Source: Planctomycetota bacterium (GTDB lineage: Bacteria > Planctomycetota > Phycisphaerae > UBA1845). Taken from it: a stretch of DNA of 35,449 nucleotides. The DNA is taken from NCBI GenBank assembly GCA_024276605.1, contig JAJRWX010000064.1, positions 1 to 35,449 on the forward strand, in the 5' to 3' direction. Below the pieces are notes generated by a model. That model saw only the letters and a program-made list of their open reading frames with translations, was not told the DNA's origin and searched no databases. The translations under genes and the position numbers were made by a program. Position 1 is the stretch's first letter, and each line of letters begins with the position of its first letter. Of this stretch, positions 1-8,218 are shown one piece after another.

Positions 1-124
1 CCCGACTATACGTCGGGATACATCGGGACTTACCCGTGTAGCTCCGGTGGCCACCACGGGCAAAAAAAGCCTTGCCCATTCCACCCTCGATGAACCCGAA
101 AAATAAGCTGTGACACAGCACTAG
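1..124 (-). mobile_element. Partial MITE-like element, copy 1
   Basis: This is one end of a short non-autonomous element; the rest lies before the window. Read on the minus strand it begins at CTAG (121-124), followed by TGCTGTGTCACAGCTTATTT, and it matches 8234-8360 closely over its whole visible length. The window opens in the middle of the element's central hairpin (CCCGAC at 1-6, GTCGGG at 12-17). It contains no coding capacity. It abuts the stop codon of the PHP gene (TAA, 125-127). It is oriented opposite to copy 2. The transposase family that moves it cannot be named from the sequence; the CTAG target is compatible with several DDE families. Confidence 0.8.
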
Positions 125-862
125 TTATGCGGCTATAGATGGTTGAGTGACCGTAGATGTGGCGGCTTCGTGTATACGCTGGTAGTTGGTTCCAAAGTTG
201 CCACCTAATCGTAGGCCCAGCATGTGGCGGATAATGCGATATCCGGTTGCTGCAAAAAACGATAGTGAATGACGTCCGGTATGTAGCTGAGCGGTACGGA
301 GGGCATCGAGGAAATCCGCCGGGCCGTTGAAATCTCGCATGGTCTGATAGCTGGGTGCGATGCTCATACTCATGTGACTATCCGAACCAACATAGGCCGT
401 CAGCCCTGTTTGGGCAGCGAACTTCGCGGCTTTGTAATCCGGCCATGCAATGAAATTTTGTGCGTTGTTTATCTCGACCGCATCGACCAAGTCAACCATA
501 TCCCAAGACTTCTTCCCTACACCACAACCGAACGCCCGCACGAACGGATGTGGTAAAAAAACAAGCCCACCCTGCTCATGAATAGCCCGTGCCGTATCTC
601 TAGCTGTCATGCCCGGTCGAATATGCTGTTGGAGAAAAAGACCAATGAGATGACCATCACTAGTAGTGACCTCCTCACCTACGATAACCTTCATGTCCGT
701 CATTGATTTCAGACGCTTAGCCCCTTCGATGGTGTCGTGATCCGTGATGGCTACACAGCCAAAATTTTCACGCTTGGCAAAATCGAGCAGCGTTTCCAAG
801 GTGATATTGCTGTCGTACGAATAGTCCGTATGAAAATGAATAAGTGTTTTGATCTGATGCAC
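125..862 (-). CDS. PHP-domain metal-dependent phosphoesterase
   Basis: A 245-residue protein of the polymerase and histidinol phosphatase (PHP) superfamily. The metal-binding HFHTDYSYDS motif lies near residue 9, followed by AITDHDT near residue 38, a conserved HPF (about residue 105) and GSDSH near residue 160. These are the usual PHP metal ligands. Family members hydrolyse phosphoesters such as 3',5'-bisphosphates, RNA ends or histidinol phosphate; the substrate of this one cannot be told. There is no signal peptide, so it is probably cytoplasmic. The stop codon directly touches the CTAG end of the repeat element at 121-124, so the present C-terminus may differ from the ancestral one. It is monocistronic, running away from the alpha/beta hydrolase upstream. 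Confidence 0.85.
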   Translation of the reverse strand: MHQIKTLIHFHTDYSYDSNITLETLLDFAKRENFGCVAITDHDTIEGAKRLKSMTDMKVIVGEEVTTSDGHLIGLFLQQHIRPGMTARDTARAIHEQGGLVFLPHPFVRAFGCGVGKKSWDMVDLVDAVEINNAQNFIAWPDYKAAKFAAQTGLTAYVGSDSHMSMSIAPSYQTMRDFNGPADFLDALRTAQLHTGRHSLSFFAATGYRIIRHMLGLRLGGNFGTNYQRIHEAATSTVTQPSIAA

Positions 863-1050
863 GTTTTTCCCCCGTGGTATCCGCTGCGTTGAATCCCTCA
901 GCCGCGCCGCTGGATAGAGCCCTCACATGCCAATACCGGGATACTGTAGGCTGACGAAGGCAGTGATTCAAGGGCACAAAAAAAGTCCGATACTACATCG
1001 CCTAGGTCAACGGCCAAGCCATCGCGTAGGCTCCCGATAATGTTTGGTTG

Positions 1051-1923
1051 TCACGAACGTTGAGATTCACGAATAAACGAGACTAGTTGGTCCGTATATT
1101 TTGGGGAATAAGTGAATCCGGATTCGTTGTGATCGCCCGGCGTTTCGATGAAGCGTTTCGGTGCGTTGGCCGCTTCGTATAACTGACGGCCTAGGCTAAG
1201 CGGAATCAACGAATCCTGGCCACCATGGAGGAACAACTTAGGACAGGTGATTTGGGGAATTTTATCGACGGAGTCGTATCGGTCCCTCAACAATAGCCCG
1301 GAAGGGATAAGGGGATACAACCTTCTCGCCACATCAGCGAGGCGAGTGAACGTAGATTCGGCGATCAAACCTCCCGCTTGTACCTTGGTGGCCAATTCAA
1401 TCGCCACTGCCCCGCCCAAAGATCGCCCCAGCAGGACAATCCGATGAGCCGGAACACCTCTTGTTTCGATAAGATAGTTCCATGCGGTCATGGCATCGGT
1501 GTATAGGCCCTGCTCATCGGGGCTTCCCGTGCTAAGGCCGTAGCCCCGATAATCAAAAATGAACACGTTGAATCCTGCGTTGTGTAACAATTGAATACTG
1601 TGTAAACGGTGCGAAATGTTGCCGGCGTTCCCGTGGCAAAAAAGCACGGTCGTTTGGCTATTGAGTGCAGGCACGAACCAGCCGGTTACCGACTCGCCAT
1701 CACTGGTCGGCAGGGTCAAGTCTTCGAACACCATATTATAATCTTGCGGTGTGCCTACATAGTCCCGCGAGGGGTAGTAAATCATATGACGCTGAAAGGC
1801 CGCGAACATCATGCACATGAAAGCGTACGTGGCTATGGCTACTAGCACAAGTCGAAGTAGTCGGCGTCGCCAGTTTCGGCCTGCTCCGCCTGATTGGTTT
1901 AGTGGCTTTGTGGTGATTGGCAT
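1051..1923 (-). CDS. Membrane-anchored alpha/beta hydrolase (BEM46-like)
   Basis: A 290-residue serine hydrolase. An Arg-rich stretch (about residues 16-24) precedes one membrane segment (about 25-43), so it is probably anchored with the catalytic domain outside the cytoplasm. The oxyanion region is CHGNAGN (about 96-102). The nucleophile elbow is GRSLGG with Ser168. The likely acid is Asp237 (HGGQD) and the likely base His265 (PGDH). This is the layout of the BEM46/ABHD12-13 type hydrolases, which act on esters or lipids, but the substrate is unknown. A loose AT-rich stretch at 2010-2050 separates it from the divergent panD. The ATG at 1923 is used because the charged N-terminus and membrane segment follow it directly. 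Confidence 0.85.
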   Translation of the reverse strand: MPITTKPLNQSGGAGRNWRRRLLRLVLVAIATYAFMCMMFAAFQRHMIYYPSRDYVGTPQDYNMVFEDLTLPTSDGESVTGWFVPALNSQTTVLFCHGNAGNISHRLHSIQLLHNAGFNVFIFDYRGYGLSTGSPDEQGLYTDAMTAWNYLIETRGVPAHRIVLLGRSLGGAVAIELATKVQAGGLIAESTFTRLADVARRLYPLIPSGLLLRDRYDSVDKIPQITCPKLFLHGGQDSLIPLSLGRQLYEAANAPKRFIETPGDHNESGFTYSPKYTDQLVSFIRESQRS

Positions 1924-2141
1924 AAGGTGATATTCTCGCCTATCGGAGGGGAAGAATTTTGACTTTTCACAGCTTCATGGCAACAATAACACCGCGTGGG
2001 ACAAAGAACTAGAGTTGACTCTATATTTTTGTCGTAGCTGAATACTTTTTTTCTCTACATGGCGTGGTCAATGGACCATGACATGATGATTTAGTCGCTA
2101 CGGATAGCGTTAGATTTCCGTCTTAGTCGGAAGATAGCACA

Positions 2142-2537
2142 ATGGCCCAGATAGAAATCCTTAAATCGAAACTGCACCGGGCATGCATCACACATGCTGA
2201 TATTGATTACGAAGGCAGCTTTGGTATCGATACGGAGCTAATGGAGCTGGTCGGCTTTTATCCATACGAAAAGGTGCTGATCTCCAACATCAATAACGGC
2301 AGCCGTCTTGAGACTTATGTCATACCTGAACCCTTTGGCTCGCGGCGTATGGTACTCAACGGCGCTGCCGCCCATCATGGGGAAGCTGGAGATCGTATCA
2401 TCATTATGTCCTTTAATTTGGTGGAAGAGGCTATCATTCGTGAAGGTCGCTACCAACCCCGAATCGCTCGACTGGATGAAAACAATAATCTAGAAAAAGA
2501 TTGTACTATCATCTCGAAAAGCCCGTGCATCACTTAA
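2142..2537 (+). CDS. panD: Aspartate 1-decarboxylase (pyruvoyl enzyme)
   Basis: PanD makes beta-alanine from L-aspartate for pantothenate and coenzyme A synthesis. The 131-residue protein has the family's KLHRACITHADIDYEGS start; the proenzyme cleaves itself between Gly25 and Ser26, and Ser26 becomes the pyruvoyl group. The NGAAAH segment (about residues 72-77) and the GDRIIIMSF strand match the conserved core. Length is close to the usual 125-130. The C-terminus is slightly longer and more polar than in Escherichia coli. No other pantothenate gene is next to it. The start ATG lies only a few bases after an AGTCGGAAGA stretch that could serve as ribosome binding site. Confidence 0.95.
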   Translation: MAQIEILKSKLHRACITHADIDYEGSFGIDTELMELVGFYPYEKVLISNINNGSRLETYVIPEPFGSRRMVLNGAAAHHGEAGDRIIIMSFNLVEEAIIREGRYQPRIARLDENNNLEKDCTIISKSPCIT

Positions 2538-2705
2538 ATAAAACAGACCTTTCCAGTCATAAATGTGTTACATCTGCCGCGTACTCGTCGTGTAACTGCG
2601 TTGAGTGCCCCACCTGTCAAGCCTTGAACATTAGGCATTAATCACTATGAATAGCAGGCTGTTATTGATGGCGTCACTCGCCATGTTTGTCTGGCAAGGA
2701 AAAAG

Positions 2706-3125
2706 ATGTCTCGATCTACGATAAATTTTTTCTTTGATTTCTTTTTAGCCGGTTTGTTTCTGTCGGTGCTCACCATCGTGAGCATCGTACACTTTACCTT
2801 TCCAAACGCGGTTCAAGCAAGCGGATGGACGGTATGGGGCTTACCCTATGAAACGTGGTATGACCTGGAATTATTTTCGATCATCATCTTCGCCGTGTGC
2901 TTGATCGTTCATCTGATCCTCCACTGGACGTGGATCTATGGTTTCGTGGCCACCCGATTAGCCCGCCGCTTTAACACGCAAGCATCCATGGCCAGCAGTG
3001 TGAAAACCTTATATGGGGTCATGACGTTGATTATCGTATTGACCGTCCTCGGTGGCATATTGTTAGCCGCCGAATTTTCAGCTAAGCCACCGGCGCATGC
3101 AGTATTGACAAAACTCCAGTTTTGA
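2706..3125 (+). CDS. DUF4405-like three-helix membrane protein
   Basis: A 139-residue integral membrane protein with three predicted helices: about residues 7-31, 52-80 and 100-124. The second helix carries HLILHWTWI, a His-x4-HW pattern typical of DUF4405 and related cytochrome b-like proteins, and a further His lies at the end of the first helix (IVHF). These His residues could bind haem, but this is inference. AAGGA at 2697-2701 lies about five bases before the ATG and decides the start. The electron partner is not visible; neighbours are panD and a palindrome-rich gap. Confidence 0.65.
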   Translation: MSRSTINFFFDFFLAGLFLSVLTIVSIVHFTFPNAVQASGWTVWGLPYETWYDLELFSIIIFAVCLIVHLILHWTWIYGFVATRLARRFNTQASMASSVKTLYGVMTLIIVLTVLGGILLAAEFSAKPPAHAVLTKLQF

Positions 3126-3140
3126 AATCATAAGGCCTTG

Positions 3141-3258
3141 TCAGAGCACCACGGCGCAAGCCTGGTGACACGCTGACAAGATGGTGCGGGTGGTCTTGTG
3201 AATGTAAGTGAACTTGTTGACATGCGCTGGCCCGCAGGCTGGCGCCGTGCGGCTCTGA
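3141..3258. repeat. MITE-like long imperfect palindrome
   Basis: The left arm starts TCAGAGCACCACGGCGCAAG (3141-3160) and the right arm ends GGCGCCGTGCGGCTCTGA (3241-3258). The reverse complement of the right arm matches the left arm over about 27 bases with a few mismatches. A second, inner pair (CGCTGACAAG near 3171 and CTTGTTGACATGCG near 3213) extends the fold toward the centre. The whole unit could form one cruciform or RNA hairpin. No second copy is present in this window. Confidence 0.75.
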
Positions 3259-3306
3259 TTCTACTGTCCTGATGGGCGAGAGTAACAATCGTGGAGACAG
3301 ATCAAC

Positions 3307-3332
3307 CTTTCGCCAATTGGCATTGGCGAAAG
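3307..3332. repeat. Perfect 11-bp hairpin
   Basis: CTTTCGCCAAT (3307-3317) and ATTGGCGAAAG (3322-3332) are exact reverse complements with a TGGC loop. No T-run follows on either strand, so it is not a typical intrinsic terminator. It could be an operator, an mRNA end structure or a repeat remnant. Confidence 0.7.
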
Positions 3333-3367
3333 AACGACCTGCCCTATCCATATGTTGTACTCTATCA

Positions 3368-3381
3368 TTCCCGCGCGGGAA
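3368..3381. repeat. REP-like GC-rich palindrome
   Basis: TTCCCGCGCGGGAA is a perfect 14-bp palindrome set in CATTCCCGCGCGGGAACGACGG context. The same core, with an altered second half, recurs at 5806-5888, which suggests a dispersed REP-type family in this genome. Confidence 0.55.
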
Positions 3382-3637
3382 CGACGGTCTTATCAATTCG
3401 ATACTAAAATCCCCGGTCGCGATATGTATCGGACGCGTAAGGCTGTCCATTATAATGGCAGGGGCTACAATAGGGCATAATGTAGGTGTTTCTGGGCCAA
3501 CCGGCACGTTTTTTTGTATTCGCACCTATAAAAGTAGACCTTTGGGGTCAAAGTGGGAAAGATTACCTAGGGGAGCACTTCGATTTCGGGGGAACGTTGT
3601 GCGGGCTTGATAGCCAACCGCAAGAGGGGGCAGTTAC

Positions 3638-5764
3638 ATGAGACATCGTAGACTGATAAACATAGTGTTGGTTACCGTCGTAACCAGCCTATCGATCGTT
3701 TGGGTACCTATTGCTCTGGCAGAAGACCTGGCAAGTGCCAGTGTGGTCGGCACATTCCGTCAGGCGGGTAATTCGCTCATGCTCATCGAGCAGCGACCAG
3801 CAGAAACGATCACGCTATATGCCGACCGATCGAAGGTTACCTTACCTTCACACGCGCGATGGCGATACATGTGTGGAAGTGATACGAGTAACGCTACCGT
3901 CAACGACCTACAACAATTAGCGGAAATCACGCGAGGGGAGATTGCAGGGTTAGCTTCCAAGCGTACCGTCATCAGCGAAGCCGGGCTTCCCGGATCGCAA
4001 GGTCTTAACATTATCTTCGAGTCGCCATGCCCACTGCCACCGGCTGCAGCCGCAGCGCTGGAATCGGTAGCCACATACATTGAATCTCAATTTGGTGATC
4101 CTATTGAGGTACGCATTTTGGTGATATTCACGACACTTAACCCAGGAATCATCGGTTCGACGGGTAGCACTTTTTTCACCATCACCTATCCGAGTGTCCG
4201 CGACGGATTGATTGCCTCGATGGATGCGGACGATTTTATTCAAAATTTCCTACCTGCCGGTTTCACCATACCCGTTCGTTATACAACAAACCTCACGCCA
4301 TCTAACGAATCTACGATTTATATTACACGGGCAAACCTGAGTGCGGGCATCGGGCGCATCGACGGCCTAGCTGCGACCATGCAATTCAATGATACGATGA
4401 GTTTTGATTATGATCCCTCTAACGGCATCAGCGCTGGGCAATTAGATTTTCAATCCGTCGTCGCACACGAGATAGGTCATGTGATGGGCTTCACTTCCGC
4501 CGTGGATCCGGGTGGCTTTAGCATGGATGCCATGGACATGTTTCGATTTGAACGATTCGATGGTGCTGGCAACTTCAATCCTGATACAACTATTGAGTTC
4601 AGCACGGCTCCACGGAGCGTTGACGCAGGTATAGATGCCGTATCCGACGTTTTTGCACCGGGGGTATTCAATGGCGAATATCGCATGGCGAATGGGGTTT
4701 CACAGCAAGCCAGCCACTTCCGTGATAATCTGGGTATCGGCATCATGGATCCCACCTTCGCGACAGGACAATCATTTTGGCCGGATTTCTTTCAGGTACC
4801 GGATTTTGCCATGTTTGATGCGATAGGCTGGACTTATCCGAGAGTCACATCACCTGGCGGCTTGCCGCTCGGTTCTTGCTGCACCGCAAACGGTTGCATG
4901 GATGGCCTGTCGGAGCCGGCTTGTGAGGACAATATTTCTTTCTACGTCGATTGCCTGAGTGGTCCGGAAAACTTGATACCACCTGCGGGGTGTTCGGCTG
5001 GCCAATTCTTACGAGCAGACCTTGACCAGGATGGTGACGTGGACCATGAAGATGTAAGTTTGTATTTAAGTGATGTAGGTCAATCGAGAGGATTTAATGG
5101 TCACTTTATCCAAGGCACCGAATGCAGTAGCGGTTTCTGCGTGTGTATCAATGCGACCGGTTCGTGTGATACAGAGCATCCTACTAAGGGTTGCGATACT
5201 TTTGAGTGCTGCCAGAGCGTCTGCGCCTTTGATCCTTTTTGTTGCACGAACGGTTGGGATTTAGGCTGTGCCACTACTCGGGCTGGTGTCCAATGTTCAC
5301 TCAATGACGATTGTGATCAAGCGTCCGTTGTTTTTGACGGGATCACAGCCTACCGCACGGATTTCGCTACGACTGATGGTGAGCCGGATTGCTTAACTGG
5401 CAATTGCTTAGTCGGTACGAACGACATCTGGTTTCAATATACAGCTACGTGTACGGGTAACCTTACCGTCAGTACGTGCGACAGCAACTTTGACTCCACG
5501 ATACAAATCTATCAAGGCACGTCGTGCCCACCTACAGTACAGAGAATATGCGAGGATGATGATGTAAATTGCCCTAAGTGCGAAACAAGTTTTAGAGATT
5601 GCAGTGCCGGCGTTGTCTGCTCAGTGTCAGAAGGTCCATGCACAACGGTTGGGGTTCCTGGAACGGCGATCATTAGTGTGACAAATGGTATTGATTATCT
5701 TATTCGCGTAGGCGGATGGGGTGGCGCGTTCGGGTCTGGCAATTTGTCCATCACCTGTAATTAG
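3638..5764 (+). CDS. Secreted zinc metalloprotease with Cys-rich and dockerin-like regions
   Basis: A 708-residue exported protein. The signal peptide ends near AEDLAS (about residue 29). The catalytic motif HEIGHVMGF (His277, Glu278, His281) is of the HExxH class with the extended HxxGF seen in NF038122-type metalloproteases. Behind it comes GSCCTANGC, a Cys-rich loop, then one dockerin-type calcium loop, DLDQDGDVDHED (from Asp461). Next is a CCxxVCxxDPFCC...WD Cys cluster, and last a beta-rich domain (about 565-708) with many Cys. These C-terminal modules are typical of Planctomycetota/Phycisphaerae secreted proteins. The likely role is protein degradation outside the cell or at the surface. 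Only one half of a dockerin duplication is seen. The start has a GAGGGGG ribosome binding site at 3625-3631. Confidence 0.85.
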   Translation: MRHRRLINIVLVTVVTSLSIVWVPIALAEDLASASVVGTFRQAGNSLMLIEQRPAETITLYADRSKVTLPSHARWRYMCGSDTSNATVNDLQQLAEITRGEIAGLASKRTVISEAGLPGSQGLNIIFESPCPLPPAAAAALESVATYIESQFGDPIEVRILVIFTTLNPGIIGSTGSTFFTITYPSVRDGLIASMDADDFIQNFLPAGFTIPVRYTTNLTPSNESTIYITRANLSAGIGRIDGLAATMQFNDTMSFDYDPSNGISAGQLDFQSVVAHEIGHVMGFTSAVDPGGFSMDAMDMFRFERFDGAGNFNPDTTIEFSTAPRSVDAGIDAVSDVFAPGVFNGEYRMANGVSQQASHFRDNLGIGIMDPTFATGQSFWPDFFQVPDFAMFDAIGWTYPRVTSPGGLPLGSCCTANGCMDGLSEPACEDNISFYVDCLSGPENLIPPAGCSAGQFLRADLDQDGDVDHEDVSLYLSDVGQSRGFNGHFIQGTECSSGFCVCINATGSCDTEHPTKGCDTFECCQSVCAFDPFCCTNGWDLGCATTRAGVQCSLNDDCDQASVVFDGITAYRTDFATTDGEPDCLTGNCLVGTNDIWFQYTATCTGNLTVSTCDSNFDSTIQIYQGTSCPPTVQRICEDDDVNCPKCETSFRDCSAGVVCSVSEGPCTTVGVPGTAIISVTNGIDYLIRVGGWGGAFGSGNLSITCN

Positions 5765-5805
5765 TCGTCCCGTTATAACAATGATGTGACTATGCAGCCC
5801 TCTGT

Positions 5806-5888
5806 CGTTCCCGCGCAGGCGAGAACCAAGTGACATACGAGCGTGTATGACATTCGACTGTATATCCACCTGCGCGGATATGCGAACG
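5806..5888. repeat. REP-pair (BIME-like) inverted repeat
   Basis: CGTTCCCGCGCAGG (5807-5819 region) is mirrored by CCTGCGCGGATATGCGAACG (5869-5888). Between them lies a smaller hairpin, TGACATAC-GAGC-GTGTATGACA (5831-5852). The outer core resembles the palindrome at 3368-3381. It sits just after the metalloprotease stop, a usual place for REP pairs, where they can stabilise mRNA ends. Confidence 0.6.
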
Positions 5889-6020
5889 TCTGCGATGATA
5901 ACCTCGTGCTGTGCTGCGGAGTGATGGCGAAAAGAAGCGCCGCTTGCTACTATGGTAGCTTCGCGTACCTTTTGCGTTTCTAGAAACTAACAGAGACGCC
6001 TTTTCGTACCGAAGTTATCC

Positions 6021-8048
6021 ATGCAACGTAAGCGTAATACCAACAAACCTATCCCCAAGGGCGTCACTCAGAAGCCTTACCATGATGCAAGCACAGGTGC
6101 ATCAGATATAGGTATCCGTAGTCGCCCCCCATCGCACAAGCCTATGCTGTTTGCGATGGTGCTGGTGTTCGGACTCGCGCTAACGACGCGATTCATATAC
6201 ATCCATCAACTTAGCGACTCAGCATTGCTGAGTGTCCATATGGGCGACGCCAAGGTCTTCGATGAATGGGCACAACAAATCGCCCATGGCGATTGGCTTG
6301 GCACCGATGCCTTTTACCAGGCACCTTTGTACCCCTATTTTCTGGCGACATGCTTTACCCTTTTCGGCTATGACTATGACATCGTACGCATCGTTCAAAT
6401 TGTCGTGGGTTCGCTTTCCTGCGTTTTACTAGTTTTCATTGGGCGACAATTTGCAACGCTTACCGTCGGCCTTGTCGCTGGATTGATCATGGCCATCTAT
6501 CCCACGGCTATATTCTTCGATGCCTTGGTGCAAAAATCTTTCTTGAGCATGTTTCTTATGTGCGCCTATCTCGTTTTCGTGGGAAGTCATTTGTATCGTA
6601 GGCGATTGGGTATGTTATCGCTCTCCGGGATAGCACTGGGGCTAGCGTGCTTAACACGTGAGAATCTACTTGTCATCGTCGCTGTAACGGTGATTTGGTT
6701 ATCTCTTTATGAGCGTCGAATTGCATGGCGTCAACGTATGACCGCAATGTTGTGTTTTGCGGCAGGTTTATTGCTGGTCCTTGCCCCGGTGAGTCTGCGT
6801 AATTGGTATGTCGGCAGCGACATTTTTCTAACCACTTCCAATGTCGGTCCAAACTTTTATATTGGCAACGGTGCCCATGCGGGAGGCATATATAGGCCGT
6901 TAAAACCATTTCGTGGTGACGCTGTCTATGAAAGACAAGATGCGCGTGAGATTGCAGAATCGAAAACCGGGCGATCGTTAACTGATGCAGAGGTAAATCG
7001 CTACTGGCTCAAGCGAACATGGCAAGACATTGCTTCCTCACCTAGCCGCTGGGGCAGGCTATTGATTCGTAAATGGCGGATGTTTTGGAGCCCGACGGAA
7101 ATCGCTGACACCGAAAGCCTGGAAGCCTACGCTGACTCATCCACCCTGCTTAATATACTCCATCAAGCCATACACTTCGATACACTCCTATTCTTTGCCG
7201 CCATCGGCATATGGTATGCGCGACGTGATTGGCGAAAACATGCTTTGCTATATGGAACCGTGCTCGCCATGGCCCTGAGTATCACCCTCTTTTTTGTTTT
7301 TTCTCGCTTTCGTCATACGGCCTTGCCCATTGTGGTTTTCTTCGCTGCATTGGGTATCACTCATCTGACTCAATGTGTTTTATCGCGGAAATTTTCTGCG
7401 TGCGTAGTCCCGCTGATGATAGGTGTGTGTACATACCTAGTGGTCGGCATTGACGTGGTGCCCAAAGGGTATATGCCAGCCGCTTACACGTTCAGTAACC
7501 TTGGCCAAAGGCTAACAAAGACAGGTCGCTTGGAGGAAGCACTGGCTTATCATCAAAAAGCCTTATCACTGGCACCAAACCTTAATCAAGCGAAATTTGG
7601 TATCGCCGTCATCGAAGGGCAACGCGGCCACTACACGATCGCGGCAGATATGCTCAAGAAGGTCGTTGAGATAAGTCCGGGGCATGCGGATGCACATTAT
7701 TTACTTGGGCTTGCCTCGACAAAAACCGGCCATATGTCGCAAGCCCTGGCTGCCTATCAGACGGCTGTCCGGCTAGCGCCGGATCATGCTGATGCGCACA
7801 ACAATTTGGCGACGGTGCTGATGTACTTCGATCACATAGAGGCCGCCATCGCTGAACTGCAACAGGCGGTGGACCTTAGTCCGGACAATGTGCGAGCACG
7901 ATTCAACCTGGGCGTGCTCTATTTTCAACAGGAAAAGTTGGACTTAGCCTTGCAGCAAATCGAGCAGGTTCTCGTTCTTAGTCCTACAGACACATCCGCC
8001 CGCCGACTATATGAAGACATTCTCGCAGCTAAGAATAACAAACTATAG
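6021..8048 (+). CDS. GT-C membrane glycosyltransferase fused to TPR repeats
   Basis: A 675-residue protein. Residues about 43-485 form a polytopic membrane domain with ten or more helices, of the dolichyl-phosphate-mannose/ArnT-like GT-C type. The acidic SVHMGDAKVFDEWA loop after the first helix is the expected place of the catalytic Asp, and VSLRNWYVG and the outer loop NVGPNFYIGNG are typical. Residues about 490-670 hold four tetratricopeptide repeats (NLGQRLTKTGRLEEALAYHQ, HYLLGLASTKTGHMSQALAA, NNLATVLMYFDHIEAAIAEL, RFNLGVLYFQQEKLDLALQQ). It probably moves sugar from a polyprenyl-phosphate donor to a periplasmic acceptor, with the TPRs recruiting the acceptor. The N-terminus is basic and cytoplasmic. 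A similar enzyme without TPRs is at 28619-30037. Confidence 0.85.
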   Translation: MQRKRNTNKPIPKGVTQKPYHDASTGASDIGIRSRPPSHKPMLFAMVLVFGLALTTRFIYIHQLSDSALLSVHMGDAKVFDEWAQQIAHGDWLGTDAFYQAPLYPYFLATCFTLFGYDYDIVRIVQIVVGSLSCVLLVFIGRQFATLTVGLVAGLIMAIYPTAIFFDALVQKSFLSMFLMCAYLVFVGSHLYRRRLGMLSLSGIALGLACLTRENLLVIVAVTVIWLSLYERRIAWRQRMTAMLCFAAGLLLVLAPVSLRNWYVGSDIFLTTSNVGPNFYIGNGAHAGGIYRPLKPFRGDAVYERQDAREIAESKTGRSLTDAEVNRYWLKRTWQDIASSPSRWGRLLIRKWRMFWSPTEIADTESLEAYADSSTLLNILHQAIHFDTLLFFAAIGIWYARRDWRKHALLYGTVLAMALSITLFFVFSRFRHTALPIVVFFAALGITHLTQCVLSRKFSACVVPLMIGVCTYLVVGIDVVPKGYMPAAYTFSNLGQRLTKTGRLEEALAYHQKALSLAPNLNQAKFGIAVIEGQRGHYTIAADMLKKVVEISPGHADAHYLLGLASTKTGHMSQALAAYQTAVRLAPDHADAHNNLATVLMYFDHIEAAIAELQQAVDLSPDNVRARFNLGVLYFQQEKLDLALQQIEQVLVLSPTDTSARRLYEDILAAKNNKL

Positions 8049-8218
8049 ACGCAGTTTCTGAACGATTCACAGCGTACTCAAGCGGCTGTAAATGTCACGG
8101 GCACAATGAAAGGTTATTAAATCTAACGACTTGGCCCTATACCCGCCGAAAGATACAATCTCAGCCTACGTTGAACATGGTAGACGCGGCATAATGGAGT
8201 ACAACTTTCGTAATCGTA

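Larger units (their letters stand above)
3126..3637. other. Gene-free, palindrome-rich intergenic region
   Basis: A 512-base gap between the DUF4405-like gene and the metalloprotease. It holds a 118-bp imperfect palindrome (3141-3258), a perfect 11-bp hairpin (3307-3332) and a perfect 14-bp palindrome (3368-3381). Open frames crossing it in both directions have repeat-like, low-complexity protein sequence and no plausible ribosome binding sites, so they are not called as genes. The last 100 bases should hold the promoter of the metalloprotease, but no convincing -35/-10 pair stands out. Confidence 0.7.

Noticed and set aside
768-977. 69-codon minus-strand open frame upstream of the PHP gene
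   Set aside because: Overlaps the start of the PHP gene in another frame and shows no coding character.
2647-2724. 25-codon open frame that could be a leader peptide before the DUF4405-like gene
   Set aside because: It has an ATG and overlaps the next start, but no ribosome binding site and no attenuator structure; too weak to call.
3082-3525. 147-codon minus-strand open frame
   Set aside because: It crosses the end of the DUF4405 gene and three palindromes; the translation is typical of REP-type repeats.
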